64,000 bases of DNA from Streptomyces bathyalis (GCF_015910445.1 NZ_CP048882.1:4030001-4094000), one strand, 5' to 3'. Positions 16,587 through 26,121 are shown, counted from the stretch's first letter. Notes: generated by a model from the sequence alone, not told the origin. Numbers and translations: made by a program.

Positions 16587-17525
16587 ATGGACACATCCGC
16601 CACCGCGATCTCGGTAACCGGTCTCGTGAAGACCTTCGGCCGGGTACGTGCACTCGACGGGCTCGACCTCGAAGTCCGCACCGGCGAGGTGCACGGCTTC
16701 CTCGGGCCCAACGGAGCCGGGAAATCGACCACCATCCGCGTCCTCCTCGGCCTGCTGCGCGCCGACGCCGGAACCGCCCGGCTGCTCGGCCACGACCCGT
16801 GGGACGACGCCGTCACCCTGCACCGCCGTCTCGCCTACGTCCCCGGCGACGTCGAGCTGTGGCCCGGCCTCACCGGCGGAGAGGCGATCGATCTGCTCGC
16901 CCGCCTGCGGGGCGGCCTCGACACCGCACGCCGGGACGAGTTGATCGAGCGCTTCGACCTCGACCCGACGAAGAAGGGCCGCACCTACTCCAAGGGCAAC
17001 AGGCAGAAGGTCGCCATCATCGCGGCTCTCGCCTCCGACGCGGAGCTGCTGCTGCTGGACGAACCCACCGCGGGACTCGACCCGTTGATGGAGGTGGTCT
17101 TCCAGGACGTCGTCTTCCAGGCGAAGGCGGCGGGCAAGACCGTGCTGCTCTCCAGCCACATCCTCGCCCAGGTCGAGAAGCTGGCCGACCGCGTGAGCAT
17201 CATCCGGCTCGGCAGGATCGTCCAGTCCGGGACGCTGAGCGACATGCGGCACCTGACGCGCACGACGATCGAGGCCGAGACCGAGCGGCCCGTGACGGGA
17301 CTCGAAGCGCTGCCGGGCGTGCACGACGTACGCACCGACGACGCGCGGGTGCACTTCGCCGTCGACGGCGCCCACCTCGACGAGGCCGTGCGCCACCTCA
17401 GCGGGCTCGGCGTCCGCAGCCTCACCAGCCATCCGCCGACGCTCGAAGAGCTGATGCTGCGGCACTACGGCGACGAGCTCGCCGCCAACGGGCACCTCAA
17501 CGGCGCCGGGGGAGCGGCACGATGA
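16587..17525 (+). CDS. ABC transporter ATP-binding protein
   Basis: Protein of 312 residues, the ATPase of a two-gene ABC exporter. GFLGPNGAGKSTTIRVLLGL is Walker A (about residues 39-47), YSKGNRQKVAIIAALASDAE the signature region (SKGNRQK in place of LSGGQ), LLLLDEPTAGLDPLME Walker B, and LLSSHILAQVEKLADRVSII contains the H-loop. The C-terminal extension (LPGVHDVRTDDARVHFAVDG) is the type seen in DrrA-like exporters. Its stop overlaps the permease start (ATGA). Confidence 0.92.
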   Translation: MDTSATAISVTGLVKTFGRVRALDGLDLEVRTGEVHGFLGPNGAGKSTTIRVLLGLLRADAGTARLLGHDPWDDAVTLHRRLAYVPGDVELWPGLTGGEAIDLLARLRGGLDTARRDELIERFDLDPTKKGRTYSKGNRQKVAIIAALASDAELLLLDEPTAGLDPLMEVVFQDVVFQAKAAGKTVLLSSHILAQVEKLADRVSIIRLGRIVQSGTLSDMRHLTRTTIEAETERPVTGLEALPGVHDVRTDDARVHFAVDGAHLDEAVRHLSGLGVRSLTSHPPTLEELMLRHYGDELAANGHLNGAGGAAR

Positions 17526-19249
17526 GGACCGAGACCGGCTCAGGAGCCGCGGGAAGCCCCACGCGAGGCTCCACGGAAGAGTCCCGGAAGAGGCCGCGGA
17601 GCACAGCACCGGCGGCGGACGGCGCGGGTGGCCCGCGTGCTCCCCACCGCCTGCTGGCGGGCACCGGCACGCTCATCCGCTTCGCCCTGCGCCGCGACCG
17701 CATCCGCATCCCCGTCTGGATCGCGGCACTGCTGATGGCCAACCTGTCGACGGTCGCCAAGCTCGAAGGGCTCTACTCCGGAGCGGCCGAGCGTGTCTCC
17801 GTCGCGAAGACCATGGGCAGCCCCGCCGCGCTCGCCATGACCGGGCCGCGTCACTACCTGGAGGGCGGCTACGGCCTGGGCGCGATGCTCGGGCATCAGG
17901 TGATCGGCTTCTACGGGGTGCTCACCGGCCTCATGGCGGTGCTGATCGTCGTGCGGCACACGCGTGACGAGGAGGAGACCGGCCGCGCGGAGCTGCTGCG
18001 CTCCACGGTCGTCGGCCGGCACGCCGCGCTGACCGCCGCCCTCGCCGTCGCCGTGGCCGCATCGCTCACGCTCGGCGCGCTGCTGGCCGTCAGCCTCGGC
18101 GGGTCCGGCATGACGGGCGTCAACTGGGAGGGATCGCTGCTGTACGGGGCGGTGTTCGCGGGCCTCGGCATCGTCTTCGCCGGCGTCGCGGCCATCACCG
18201 CGCAGATCACGGAGCACGCGCGCGGCGCCTCCGGCATGGCGCTGGGCGTGATCGGGCTCGCGTACGTGCTGCGGGCGGCCGGCGACGTCGGCGACGGCAC
18301 GCTGTCGTGGCTGTCGCCCATCGGCTGGGCGCAGCGCAGCTATCCGTTCGTCGACGACCTGTGGTGGCCGCTGCTGCTCACGCTCGCCGCCGCGGTCACG
18401 GCCGGCGGGACGGGCTATGCGCTCAGCGTGCGGCGCGACGTCGGCGAGGGTCTGCGCACTCCGCCCGCGGGACGCCGGACGGCTTCGGCGGCGCTGGTGC
18501 GGCCCTTCGGCTTCGCCCTGCGGCTGCACCGCGGCATGATCGCGGGCTTCGCCGCCGGGGTGATCCTGCTGGGGACGATGTACGGGTCGATCCTCGGCGA
18601 CGTGGACGACATGCTGAAGGACGTCGAGATGATGGACCAGGTCCTGGCGAAGGCCGGGGGATCCTCGTTCGTGGAGTCCTTCGCCTCGATCGTCATGATC
18701 GTCAACGCGGTCATCGCCGGCGTCTACGTCGTGCTCGCGGCGCTGCGTCCACGCGCCGAGGAGACCGCGGGCCGGGCCGAACCGCTGCTGGCCACGGGCC
18801 TTTCCCGTACGCGGTGGGCCTGGAGCCATCTGTCGGTGACGCTCGTCGGCGGCACGTTCACGCTGCTGATGACCGGGCTCGGCTTCGGCATCGCGGGCGC
18901 GGCCTCAACCGGTGACGGCGGTCTGGTGCTGGCGCTGACAGGTGCGGCACTGGCGTACGCACCCGCGCTGTGGGTCACGGCCGGCGTCGCCGCGCTGCTC
19001 TTCGGGTGGCTGCCGCGCGCCACGGCGGCGGCGTGGCTCGTGCCGGTGTACGCGTTCCTCGTCGGATACCTGGGCCGCATCCTGCAGTTCCCGGACTGGA
19101 TGAACGACCTCTCCCCCTTCGGGCACGTTCCGCAGCTGCCCGCCAAGGAGATGGACTGGACGCCGATGGCGGTGCTCACCGCGGTCGCGGCCGCGCTCAT
19201 CGCCGCGGGGCTGGCCGGCTTCCGGCGCAGGGACCTGGAGACGAAGTGA
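17522..19249 (+). CDS. ABC transporter permease, antibiotic-exporter type
   Basis: Protein of 575 residues starting at the ATG overlapping the ATPase stop. After a 40-residue hydrophilic, Ser/Arg-rich N-terminus there are about twelve hydrophobic segments in two halves; the first has the GHQVIGFYGVLTGLMAVLIV segment followed by RHTRDEEETGRAELLRSTVVGRHA, and the second repeats RPRAEETAGRAEPLLATGLS. The duplicated E-E-T-G-R-A-E-x-L motif marks the family of fused permeases annotated as polyketide antibiotic exporters. Substrate unknown; with the adjacent GbsR/MarR gene it looks like an inducible drug efflux unit. Confidence 0.88.
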   Translation: MRTETGSGAAGSPTRGSTEESRKRPRSTAPAADGAGGPRAPHRLLAGTGTLIRFALRRDRIRIPVWIAALLMANLSTVAKLEGLYSGAAERVSVAKTMGSPAALAMTGPRHYLEGGYGLGAMLGHQVIGFYGVLTGLMAVLIVVRHTRDEEETGRAELLRSTVVGRHAALTAALAVAVAASLTLGALLAVSLGGSGMTGVNWEGSLLYGAVFAGLGIVFAGVAAITAQITEHARGASGMALGVIGLAYVLRAAGDVGDGTLSWLSPIGWAQRSYPFVDDLWWPLLLTLAAAVTAGGTGYALSVRRDVGEGLRTPPAGRRTASAALVRPFGFALRLHRGMIAGFAAGVILLGTMYGSILGDVDDMLKDVEMMDQVLAKAGGSSFVESFASIVMIVNAVIAGVYVVLAALRPRAEETAGRAEPLLATGLSRTRWAWSHLSVTLVGGTFTLLMTGLGFGIAGAASTGDGGLVLALTGAALAYAPALWVTAGVAALLFGWLPRATAAAWLVPVYAFLVGYLGRILQFPDWMNDLSPFGHVPQLPAKEMDWTPMAVLTAVAAALIAAGLAGFRRRDLETK

Positions 19250-19275
19250 CCCCGGCGACCGCGGTGCGGCCGGGG
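19250..19275. terminator. Hairpin between convergent genes
   Basis: CCCCGGC (19250-19256) pairs with GCCGGGG (19269-19275) around a 12-base loop, immediately after the permease stop and 11 bases before the stop of the oppositely oriented kinase gene. It can serve both. Confidence 0.55.
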
Positions 19276-19285
19276 CGGGGCCGGG

Positions 19286-21169
19286 TCAGTCGACGCGCTG
19301 ATACGTGAACGACTTGACGGACCCCGTGGCGAAACCGCGCTCCAGCACCCCGTTCTCGACACTCAGCGTCGCGGACGGCCCGGTACGGCAGGCCCCGGAG
19401 GAGGCGGTCCTGTCGAGGCGGGGCGGGCCCAGGCGTACGGGCTCGTCCCGCCCCCCGACGGAGACCACATCGGCCTTCGCCTCGCAGTGTTCGTCAGGGG
19501 CCTCGGAGACCATGCCGATGGACATGGCGCCCGCCGCCACCTGCTTGACGGTGATCCGCTGGGTGCCGCCAGCGGGCAACTGGCGCTGCCAGGTGCCGAG
19601 ATACTCCTCGGCCAGCTTCTCCGGCTCCGTGACGCGGTGCAGGGTGGCGCTGCGGCCCGCCGCCTCCCACTTCAGCGTCGTGTCGGAGGCGTTGCTGAGC
19701 TTGTGGGAGCCCAGAGCGGAACACTTGCCCTCGGGCACGCTCTTGACGACCTTGGTGTCCAGCTCGACCGAATCGCCGGCCGAGACGAGCTTGCCGTCGC
19801 TCTTGCACTCGTAGGTCTTGCCGAGGCTGATGCTGTTGGCCACGACCTCGCCGATCTTGCCGCGCGTGACGACGAAGCGCCGGTACTGGCCCGTGGGTTC
19901 GCCGTCCCGCTCGACCTCGCCGCTCCAGGTGCCCACGTAACTCTCCGGGATGTCCGAGGACTCGCCGGTGCCCGTGGTCTTGTCCGAGTTCAGCAGCGGG
20001 AGTTCGGCCCCGGACGCCGCGAAGGCGACACCCGCCACGACGACCGCCGCCAGCGCGCCGATCGCCAGCCGCCTGCGCGGCCGGGGAGCGGGAGCAGGCG
20101 GCGCCTGCTGCTCCGGTGCTTGCTGGGCCGGCGGCGGGGGCAGCGCGGACGTGTGCGACTCCCCGGACCCACCGCCACCGGGCACGTCCGGGGCCCCGGA
20201 CCCCGAGGGCGGGGTGTCGGTGTCCAGCAACTGCACGGCGTGACGGCCCAGTTCGGCGATGAGCGTGGCGGGCAGCCAGGGCGCGGCGGCGGTGCCCGTG
20301 GAGATGGGCTGCACTCCCGCGATGACGTCCTCCGGCGCGGGCCGCTCCGCCGGGTCCTTGGCCAGGCACGAGGCGATCAGACCGCGCAGCGGCTCCTCGA
20401 CCCCCTCCAGATCGGGATCCTCGGAGGCGATGCGGAACATCACGGCGTGCATGCCGCCGCCCTCGCTCCCGAACGGCGTGCGGCCCGTCGCGGCGTACGC
20501 GAGCACCGATCCCATGGAGAAGACGTCGCTGGCCGGGGTGACCTGCTGTGCTCGGATCTGCTCCGGCGACATGTAGCTGGGGGAGCCCACGATCACGCCG
20601 GTCCCCGTCACCGTCGAGTCGGGAAGCGCGTCCAGGGCGCGCACGATGCCGAAGTCGATGACGCGCGGGCCGTCGATCGTGACGAGCACGTTGGACGGCT
20701 TGAGGTCGCGGTGCACGACCCCGGCGCCGTGGATGTCGAGGAGGGCGCTGGCGAGTCCGTAGGCGAGCGTGCGGATGGAGTTCTCGGGGAGCGGGCCGCC
20801 TCCCCCGCTTCCGGCACCGCCGGTCGAGCCTGTGGAGGTCCCGCGCTGCATCCGGGTGGACACGACCTGTTCGAGGGAGGGCCCGGCGATGTAACCGGTC
20901 GCCACCCAGGGGTTCTCGGCCTCGGTGTCCGCGTCCAGCACGGGTGCCGTCCAGCGCTCCCCCACGCGCCGTGCCGCTTCCACCTCCAGGCGGAAGCGGG
21001 TACGGAACTCCGCCTCGGCCGCCAGCTCCGACTTGATGAGCTTCACCGCGACCGTACGTCCGCCCTCGGACCGCGCCAGGTAGACCCGGCCCATACCGCC
21101 GGAGCCGAGCCTGCTCAACAGCCGGTAACGGCCGATGGATTGCGGGTCGTCCGCCGCCAGCTCCGCCAT
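19286..21169 (-). CDS. Membrane Ser/Thr protein kinase with duplicated extracellular domain
   Basis: Protein of 627 residues. Hanks-type kinase domain, residues 15-290: LGSGGMGRVYLAR (P-loop), Lys43 in VAVKLIKSE, HRDLKPSN with catalytic Asp155, DFG 172-174 and GSPSYMSPEQ. Then a Pro/Gln linker (340-365), one membrane helix (368-386) and an outer part with two related units, one starting YVGTWSGEVERDGEPTGQYR and the other YLGTWQRQLPAGGTQRITVK, each with a TLK/SATL-like end and a cysteine pair. No PASTA repeats. ATG 21169 with GGGGGA five bases upstream is preferred over GTG 21181. The outer domain is the probable sensor; signal and targets are unknown. The next kinase upstream is a paralogue. 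Confidence 0.88.
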   Translation of the reverse strand: MAELAADDPQSIGRYRLLSRLGSGGMGRVYLARSEGGRTVAVKLIKSELAAEAEFRTRFRLEVEAARRVGERWTAPVLDADTEAENPWVATGYIAGPSLEQVVSTRMQRGTSTGSTGGAGSGGGGPLPENSIRTLAYGLASALLDIHGAGVVHRDLKPSNVLVTIDGPRVIDFGIVRALDALPDSTVTGTGVIVGSPSYMSPEQIRAQQVTPASDVFSMGSVLAYAATGRTPFGSEGGGMHAVMFRIASEDPDLEGVEEPLRGLIASCLAKDPAERPAPEDVIAGVQPISTGTAAAPWLPATLIAELGRHAVQLLDTDTPPSGSGAPDVPGGGGSGESHTSALPPPPAQQAPEQQAPPAPAPRPRRRLAIGALAAVVVAGVAFAASGAELPLLNSDKTTGTGESSDIPESYVGTWSGEVERDGEPTGQYRRFVVTRGKIGEVVANSISLGKTYECKSDGKLVSAGDSVELDTKVVKSVPEGKCSALGSHKLSNASDTTLKWEAAGRSATLHRVTEPEKLAEEYLGTWQRQLPAGGTQRITVKQVAAGAMSIGMVSEAPDEHCEAKADVVSVGGRDEPVRLGPPRLDRTASSGACRTGPSATLSVENGVLERGFATGSVKSFTYQRVD

Positions 21170-21297
21170 TGCATCCCCCACGTCGGTCGTTCCAGCCGGT
21201 GCGCTGGAACCCTCTCACTCTCTTTCGCAAAGGTCACAGCCCGGCTGCCAACACGTTCCCGTTTGATGGTCGCGGCCCGATGACGGGCGCCGGTCCT

Positions 21298-23268
21298 TCA
21301 GTTGAGCCGGCCGGCGAGGCGGCCGTCCTGCATGGAGGTGAGCCGGCTGACGAGGACGAGGGCGAGGATCGTGGCAGGAATGCCGAAGAAGTCGGTGAAG
21401 ACGGCCACCGAGATGGTCTGCTGGGCCGCCTCGAGGCTGTCCTCGCCGTACCAGCTCTCGTAGTCCAGCAGGAAGAAGAAGAAATAGACGAGCCACATCG
21501 TCCACCAGCCGTTGACGATGCCCCGCCGTACGCGCGGCTTCGGCCCGTATCCCTGCCACTGCGGTGCGGCCGGATCGCTCGCCGTCCACACGTCGTTGAG
21601 GACCTGCTTGGGCATGAACAGGTTGCACACCGGTATGAACCACGAGCCGACCGCCATGGCCGAGCTGTAACGGATGCGGCCGGGCGCGAAGTGCTCCGAG
21701 TTGACCCGGACCCGCCAGAACCAGATCAGCCAGAGGACGATGACGCTGATCCCCAGCAGGGATTCGATGACCTCCACTCCGACCGTGGCGCCCTGCAGGC
21801 GGCCGTAGCCGTTGATGTCCTCGAGCTCGTCGGCGAAGCCGGTGTTCGCCTGCACGCTGTCGAGCTTGTTGATCACGAGGCCGTCCACGACCACGGCGAT
21901 CGTCCCGATCAGCAGATGGAGGCTGAAGAGCACCGTGAGGGCCTGCGCGCTCCTGCGGGGAGAGGCAGTCGGGCGGAGCGGCTGTGCGGGCCGCGCGCCG
22001 CCGGGCCCGCCCGGACCGGCAGGAGCGGGACCGGGAGCCGGGGCCGGACCTGCAGGAGCGGGACCGGGAGCCGGGGCCGGACCGGCGTGCTGCCCCGGGA
22101 AGCCGGGCTGCCACTGCTGCTGCCGTGGCGGTGAGTACGGGGAGCCGGAGGGCGGGCCGTAGAGCCCTGGCGGCGGCGGGGTGGACGGGGCCGACTGCCC
22201 CGAGGGTGGCGGCGTCGACGGCCCCTGCTGAGGAGAAGGCGGCGGCGTCGAGGGTCCCTGGGGTGCGGAGGGCGGCGGCGTCGACGGCGTGGGCTGCGCG
22301 AGGGGACCGGACACCACGGGCCCAGCGGTGCTCACGGCCTCGGCGCGTGGCTGCTCGACGCTCTCCGGGTCCTCGCTGTCCAGCAGTTGCACGGCATGGC
22401 GGCCGAGCTCGGCGAGCACCTCGCCCGGGAGCCAGGTGCCCTTCAGTTCGCCCTCGGTCTGCTGCAGCAGCATCTCCACCGTGGGCCGGTCCGCCGGGTT
22501 CTTGGTGAGGCAGGCGGCGACGAGGTCCCTCAACGGACCCTCCAGCCCGGACAGTTCGGGCTCCTCCTCGGCGATGCGGAACAGCAGCGCGTGCACACCG
22601 CTGTCCGCCGTGCCGAACGGCATCCTCCCCGTCGCCGCGTACGCCAGTACCGCACCGAGGCAGAAGACATCGCTCGCGGGTGTGACCTGCATGCCGCGGA
22701 CCTGCTCCGGCGACATGAAGCCGGGGGAGCCCACGAGCGCGCCCGTCCGCGTCAGCCCGCCCGCCGACTGCACGGCGGAGTCGAGGGCGCGGGCGATGCC
22801 GAAGTCGATGACGCGCGGACCGTCGATGGTGATGAGGATGTTGGACGGCTTCAGGTCGCGGTGGACGAGCCCGGCACGGTGGATGTCGCTGAGCGCGCGC
22901 ACGAGCCCGGAGGCCAGCGCCGTCACGGTGGGGTGCGGCAGCGGCCCGAACTGGTCGTCCACGACCTCGGAGAGGGAGGGCCCGGCGATGTAACCGGTGG
23001 CGAGCCACGGCGTCGCGGCTTCGGTGTCGGCGTCCAGAACGGGTGCCGTCCACTCGCCGCCGACCTTGCGGGCCGCGGTGATCTCCTGGGCGAAGCGGCG
23101 CCGGAAGTCGGGCTGCCGGGCGAGTTCGTCCTGCACGGCCTTCACCGCAACCGTGCGGCCGCGCCCCGAACGGGCCAGATAGACCCGGCCCATGCCCCCT
23201 TCGCCGAGCCTGCCGAGCAACCGGTAGTCACCGATCCAGCGTGGGTCCTCGGCGCTGAGCCGCTTCAT
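21298..23268 (-). CDS. Ser/Thr protein kinase with C-terminal DUF4328 membrane domain
   Basis: Protein of 656 residues. The kinase domain (residues 14-285) is closely similar to that of the following kinase gene: LGEGGMGRVYLARS, Lys43, HRDLKPSN with Asp138, DFG 155-157, and even the non-catalytic ELGRHAVQLLD segment is shared. A Pro-rich linker with STPPPS and GPAPAPGPAP repeats follows, then a multi-helix membrane domain containing VIVLWLIWFWRVRVNSE, SSAMAVGSWFIPVCNLFMPK and VLNDVWTASDPA, characteristic of DUF4328. ATG at 23268 has AGAGG upstream. Gap to the next kinase is 128 bases without a clear terminator, so the two may be co-transcribed. Confidence 0.88.
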   Translation of the reverse strand: MKRLSAEDPRWIGDYRLLGRLGEGGMGRVYLARSGRGRTVAVKAVQDELARQPDFRRRFAQEITAARKVGGEWTAPVLDADTEAATPWLATGYIAGPSLSEVVDDQFGPLPHPTVTALASGLVRALSDIHRAGLVHRDLKPSNILITIDGPRVIDFGIARALDSAVQSAGGLTRTGALVGSPGFMSPEQVRGMQVTPASDVFCLGAVLAYAATGRMPFGTADSGVHALLFRIAEEEPELSGLEGPLRDLVAACLTKNPADRPTVEMLLQQTEGELKGTWLPGEVLAELGRHAVQLLDSEDPESVEQPRAEAVSTAGPVVSGPLAQPTPSTPPPSAPQGPSTPPPSPQQGPSTPPPSGQSAPSTPPPPGLYGPPSGSPYSPPRQQQWQPGFPGQHAGPAPAPGPAPAGPAPAPGPAPAGPGGPGGARPAQPLRPTASPRRSAQALTVLFSLHLLIGTIAVVVDGLVINKLDSVQANTGFADELEDINGYGRLQGATVGVEVIESLLGISVIVLWLIWFWRVRVNSEHFAPGRIRYSSAMAVGSWFIPVCNLFMPKQVLNDVWTASDPAAPQWQGYGPKPRVRRGIVNGWWTMWLVYFFFFLLDYESWYGEDSLEAAQQTISVAVFTDFFGIPATILALVLVSRLTSMQDGRLAGRLN

Positions 23269-23399
23269 CTTGGTACCTCTTCCCCCCGGGTGCTTGGCTG
23301 CCACGAGAATAGAGTGGCGGGCGTCGCGGATGGATCGGAGCCCCGAATCCGATCCGATAACGCCCGTACGCCCGGCACGGGGGCGCACCTCGAGGGCCT

Positions 23400-23425
23400 G
23401 AATTGAGATGACAAGCTCTCAATTC
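23400..23425. promoter_or_regulatory. A/T-rich inverted repeat upstream of DUF4956 gene
   Basis: GAATTGAG (23400-23407) and CTCAATTC (23418-23425) form a perfect 8-bp inverted repeat with a 10-base spacer in the divergent gap between kinase and DUF4956 genes. Position (66 bases before the DUF4956 ATG) and composition suggest an operator or a leader hairpin. Confidence 0.45.
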
Positions 23426-23490
23426 GCCCTTATCGGTGGGGTGAGGGGCGTAGAGGCACCGCCGTTGACCGGCTCCCCTATTTTCCCGCT

Positions 23491-24147
23491 ATGGACCCGA
23501 TCAGCCAGATCCTCATCCATTTCGCACTGGACCTCGTCTCCGTCTGCGTGCTGACGTTCGCCATCTACTATCCGCGGCACCGGCGACGGGATCTGATCCC
23601 CGGGTATCTGGCGCTGAACGTGGCGCTGTTCGCGCTCGCCGCGGTGCTCGGCCGCAGCGGCGACCAAGGCGGCATCGCCCTCGGCTTCGGTCTGATCGGG
23701 GTGCTCTCCATCGTCGGCCTGCGCTCGGACTCCATGCAGAGCGAGGAGATCGCCTACTACTTCACGGCCCTCGTCCTCGGCCTCATCTCCGGCCTGCCGA
23801 ACGTGAGTCTGATGCTCGCCGCATTGCTGTGCACGCTGCCGCTGGTGGTGGTCTACATCGCAGGCCACCCGCGGCTGTTCGCCCGTACGCTGCGTGCCCT
23901 CGTCACGGTCGACGAGGCGGTCACCGAACCGGCGGCCATCGAGACCTTCGTACGCGAACGGCTGGGGGAACCCCTCTCGTGGAAGATCCAGGAGGTCGAC
24001 TACGGACGTGACCTCACAGTCGTCGACGTGCGGTACCGGCGTCCGGGCAACGCGCGTCACGGTGGAGGGCGCAGGCTGCGCGCGGTGGTGCGGCCGCCGC
24101 GGCCGCGCGGACCGCGGGAGTCCCCGGGGGAGACCATCCCTTCCTGA
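23491..24147 (+). CDS. DUF4956 family membrane protein
   Basis: Protein of 218 residues. Three to five helices in the first 130 residues: LIHFALDLVSVCVLTFAIYY, GYLALNVALFALAAVLG, ALGFGLIGVLSIVGLRSDSM, YYFTALVLGLISGLPN and LMLAALLCTLPLVVVYIAG. FGLIGVLSIVGLRSDSMQSE followed by EIAYYFTALVLGLISG is the DUF4956 hallmark. The soluble tail resembles the domain that follows in polyphosphate-related membrane proteins and ends in an Arg/Pro-rich stretch. In other bacteria DUF4956 genes accompany VTC-like polyphosphate polymerase (CYTH) genes; none is present here, so the role is open. Confidence 0.75.
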   Translation: MDPISQILIHFALDLVSVCVLTFAIYYPRHRRRDLIPGYLALNVALFALAAVLGRSGDQGGIALGFGLIGVLSIVGLRSDSMQSEEIAYYFTALVLGLISGLPNVSLMLAALLCTLPLVVVYIAGHPRLFARTLRALVTVDEAVTEPAAIETFVRERLGEPLSWKIQEVDYGRDLTVVDVRYRRPGNARHGGGRRLRAVVRPPRPRGPRESPGETIPS

Positions 24148-24723
24148 GGGCGTCCGGACGGCGAGTTCGTCGTGTTCGGTGGCCACTGCGCGGTGCCGCT
24201 GACGTGGCTGCCATGGCGGATGACCTGCCCGGCGTGCGGGCATGGCACGAGGATGGCGACCAGGGCGTGGACGCACTGCGGGTCGCCCCCGGTGACGGCC
24301 GGACTCGACGCCGAGGAACGCGGCATGTTGCCGGAGAGCGCGCTTTCGGCCCGCACGCTCGGCGAGTTGGCCGAGCCCACCGCCGACCTGCCGCCCGCGC
24401 CCGCGGCCGCAAGCAAGGACGTACTCGTGGTCGAGCAGCCCCGGCAAGTACATACGTCGTCCGTGCGGTGGGCGGGATCCGTCGGAAGACGGACCCCGGT
24501 GCGGGCGGCGCCGGGCCTTGCCGACGGTGACAGAGCCGAGGACGCGGCGCCCGCCGGGGTCATGAGAACGCGAGCCCGGGGCAGCCGTTCAGAGGGTGCT
24601 GAGGGGCCGTCGCACGGAACGGCCCAGGGCATGGCGATGCCGCGGTGTTGATTGCCCTGCTGGGGCACCCCCTAGGCTGTGGCCGTCCCACCCGGCGCCT
24701 TCCCCGAGCTGAGGAGCCAGCAC
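24148..24723 (+). pseudogene. Gap with a possible frameshifted coding remnant
   Basis: No intact gene is supportable in these 576 bases. Codon-position composition looks coding-like in one plus-strand frame from about 24212 to 24300 (reads MADDLPGVRAWHEDGDQGVD) and in a second frame from about 24300 to 24460 (reads GLDAEERGMLPESALSARTL), as if one ancestral gene had lost or gained a base near 24300. I do not recognise the protein. A 159-codon frame open from 24172 exists but has poor codon use at its start and no ribosome site. Confidence 0.3.
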
Positions 24724-26121
24724 GTGACAAGCACGAGTACGAACCCGTCGACCCCCGCCGTCGTCCCCGACCCGGCCGCCGGCCAGGCCGTACGGGCCGC
24801 CGACCGGGCGCACGTCTTCCACTCCTGGTCCGCGCAGGGGCTCATCGAGCCTCTGCCCGTAGCAGGCGGCGAGGGCTCGTACTTCTGGGACTACGACGGC
24901 AACCGCTACCTGGACTTCTCCTCCCAGCTGGTCAACACCAACATCGGGCACCAGCACCCCAAGGTCGTCGCCGCCATCCAGGAGCAGGCGGGCCGCATGT
25001 GCACGATGGCGCCCGGGTTCGCCGTCGACGTACGTGCAGAGGCGGCGCGGCTCGTCGCGGAGCGCACCCCCGGCGACCTGGACAAGATCTTCTGGACGAA
25101 CGGCGGCGCGGAGGCCGTCGAGAACGCCGTCCGCATGGCCAAGCTGCACACCGGCCGCCCGAAGGTGATGAGTACCTACCGCTCGTACCACGGCCACACC
25201 TCGGCGGCGATCCACATCACCGGCGAACCGCGCCGCTGGGCCAACGACACGGGCTCGGCGGGCGCCGTGCACTTCTTCGGCCCGCACCTGTACCGCTCGC
25301 ACTTCTACGCCGAGACGCAGGAGCAGGAGTCCGAACGCGCACTGGCCCACCTCGAGGAGACGATCGTCTACGAGGGCCCGGGCACGATAGCCGCGGTGAT
25401 CCTCGAGACCGTCCCCGGAACCGCCGGCGTCCTCGTGCCGCCGCCCGGGTACCTCGCCGGGGTCCGCGAGATCTGCGACCGCCACGGCATCGTCTTCATC
25501 CTCGACGAGGTGATGGCCGGGTTCGGGCGCACCGGGGCCTGGTTCGCCGCGGACCACTTCGGCGTCACCCCTGATCTGATCACCTTCGCCAAGGGCGTCA
25601 ACTCCGGCTATGTGCCGCTGGGCGGCGTGGCCATCTCCGCCGAGATCGCGGCCACCTTCGACAAGCGTCCCTACCCGGGCGGGCTCACCTACTCCGGGCA
25701 CCCGCTGGCGTGCGGTTCCGCCGTGGCGACGATGAACGCCATGGCCGAGGAGGGCATCGTCGAACAGGCCGCGCAGATCGGCGAGAACATCATCGGCCCG
25801 GCGCTGCGGGAGATCGCGGGACGCCACCCGTCGGTCGGCGAGGTGCGCGGCATGGGCGTCTTCTGGGCGCTGGACCTCGTACGGGACAAGGAGACCCGCG
25901 AGCCTCTCGTGCCCTACAACGCGAGCGGCGCGGACAACGCGCCGATGGCCGAGTTCGCGGCCGCCTGCAAGCGCGGCGGCGTGTGGCCCTTCGTCAACAT
26001 GAACCGCACCCACGTCGTGCCACCGTGCACGATCAGCGAGGCGGAGGTCAAGGAGGGTCTGGCGGTCCTGGACGAGGCACTCGGCGCCGCCGACGCGCAC
26101 ACGACCTCGGGGCGGGGCTGA
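24724..26121 (+). CDS. Class III PLP-dependent aminotransferase
   Basis: Protein of 465 residues, GTG start at 24724 with GAGGAG 9 bases upstream. Order of motifs: YFWDYDGNRYLDFSSQLVNT, IFWTNGGAEAVENAVRMAKL (phosphate-binding), SYHGHTSAAIHITGEPRRW, FILDEVMAGFGRTGAWFAAD with the PLP-contacting aspartate, TFAKGVNSGYVPLGG with the Schiff-base lysine, and a VPPCTISEAEVKEGL tail. The family covers beta-alanine/GABA/taurine:pyruvate and related omega-transaminases; exact amino donor cannot be told. A GntR regulator follows 48 bases downstream, suggesting substrate-inducible catabolism. Confidence 0.85.
   Translation: MTSTSTNPSTPAVVPDPAAGQAVRAADRAHVFHSWSAQGLIEPLPVAGGEGSYFWDYDGNRYLDFSSQLVNTNIGHQHPKVVAAIQEQAGRMCTMAPGFAVDVRAEAARLVAERTPGDLDKIFWTNGGAEAVENAVRMAKLHTGRPKVMSTYRSYHGHTSAAIHITGEPRRWANDTGSAGAVHFFGPHLYRSHFYAETQEQESERALAHLEETIVYEGPGTIAAVILETVPGTAGVLVPPPGYLAGVREICDRHGIVFILDEVMAGFGRTGAWFAADHFGVTPDLITFAKGVNSGYVPLGGVAISAEIAATFDKRPYPGGLTYSGHPLACGSAVATMNAMAEEGIVEQAAQIGENIIGPALREIAGRHPSVGEVRGMGVFWALDLVRDKETREPLVPYNASGADNAPMAEFAAACKRGGVWPFVNMNRTHVVPPCTISEAEVKEGLAVLDEALGAADAHTTSGRG

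Noticed and set aside
18907..19249. Permease end read as a separate gene in another frame
   Set aside because: The 17522-19249 frame is continuous with membrane helices to its end; the alternatives are Arg/Ala-rich shadows.
24172..24651. 159-codon frame starting MFGGHCAVPL with CPAC...HCG, read as a zinc-ribbon protein
   Set aside because: Only one CxxC, poor codon bias at the start, no ribosome site; a competing frame has better bias over the first 90 bases.
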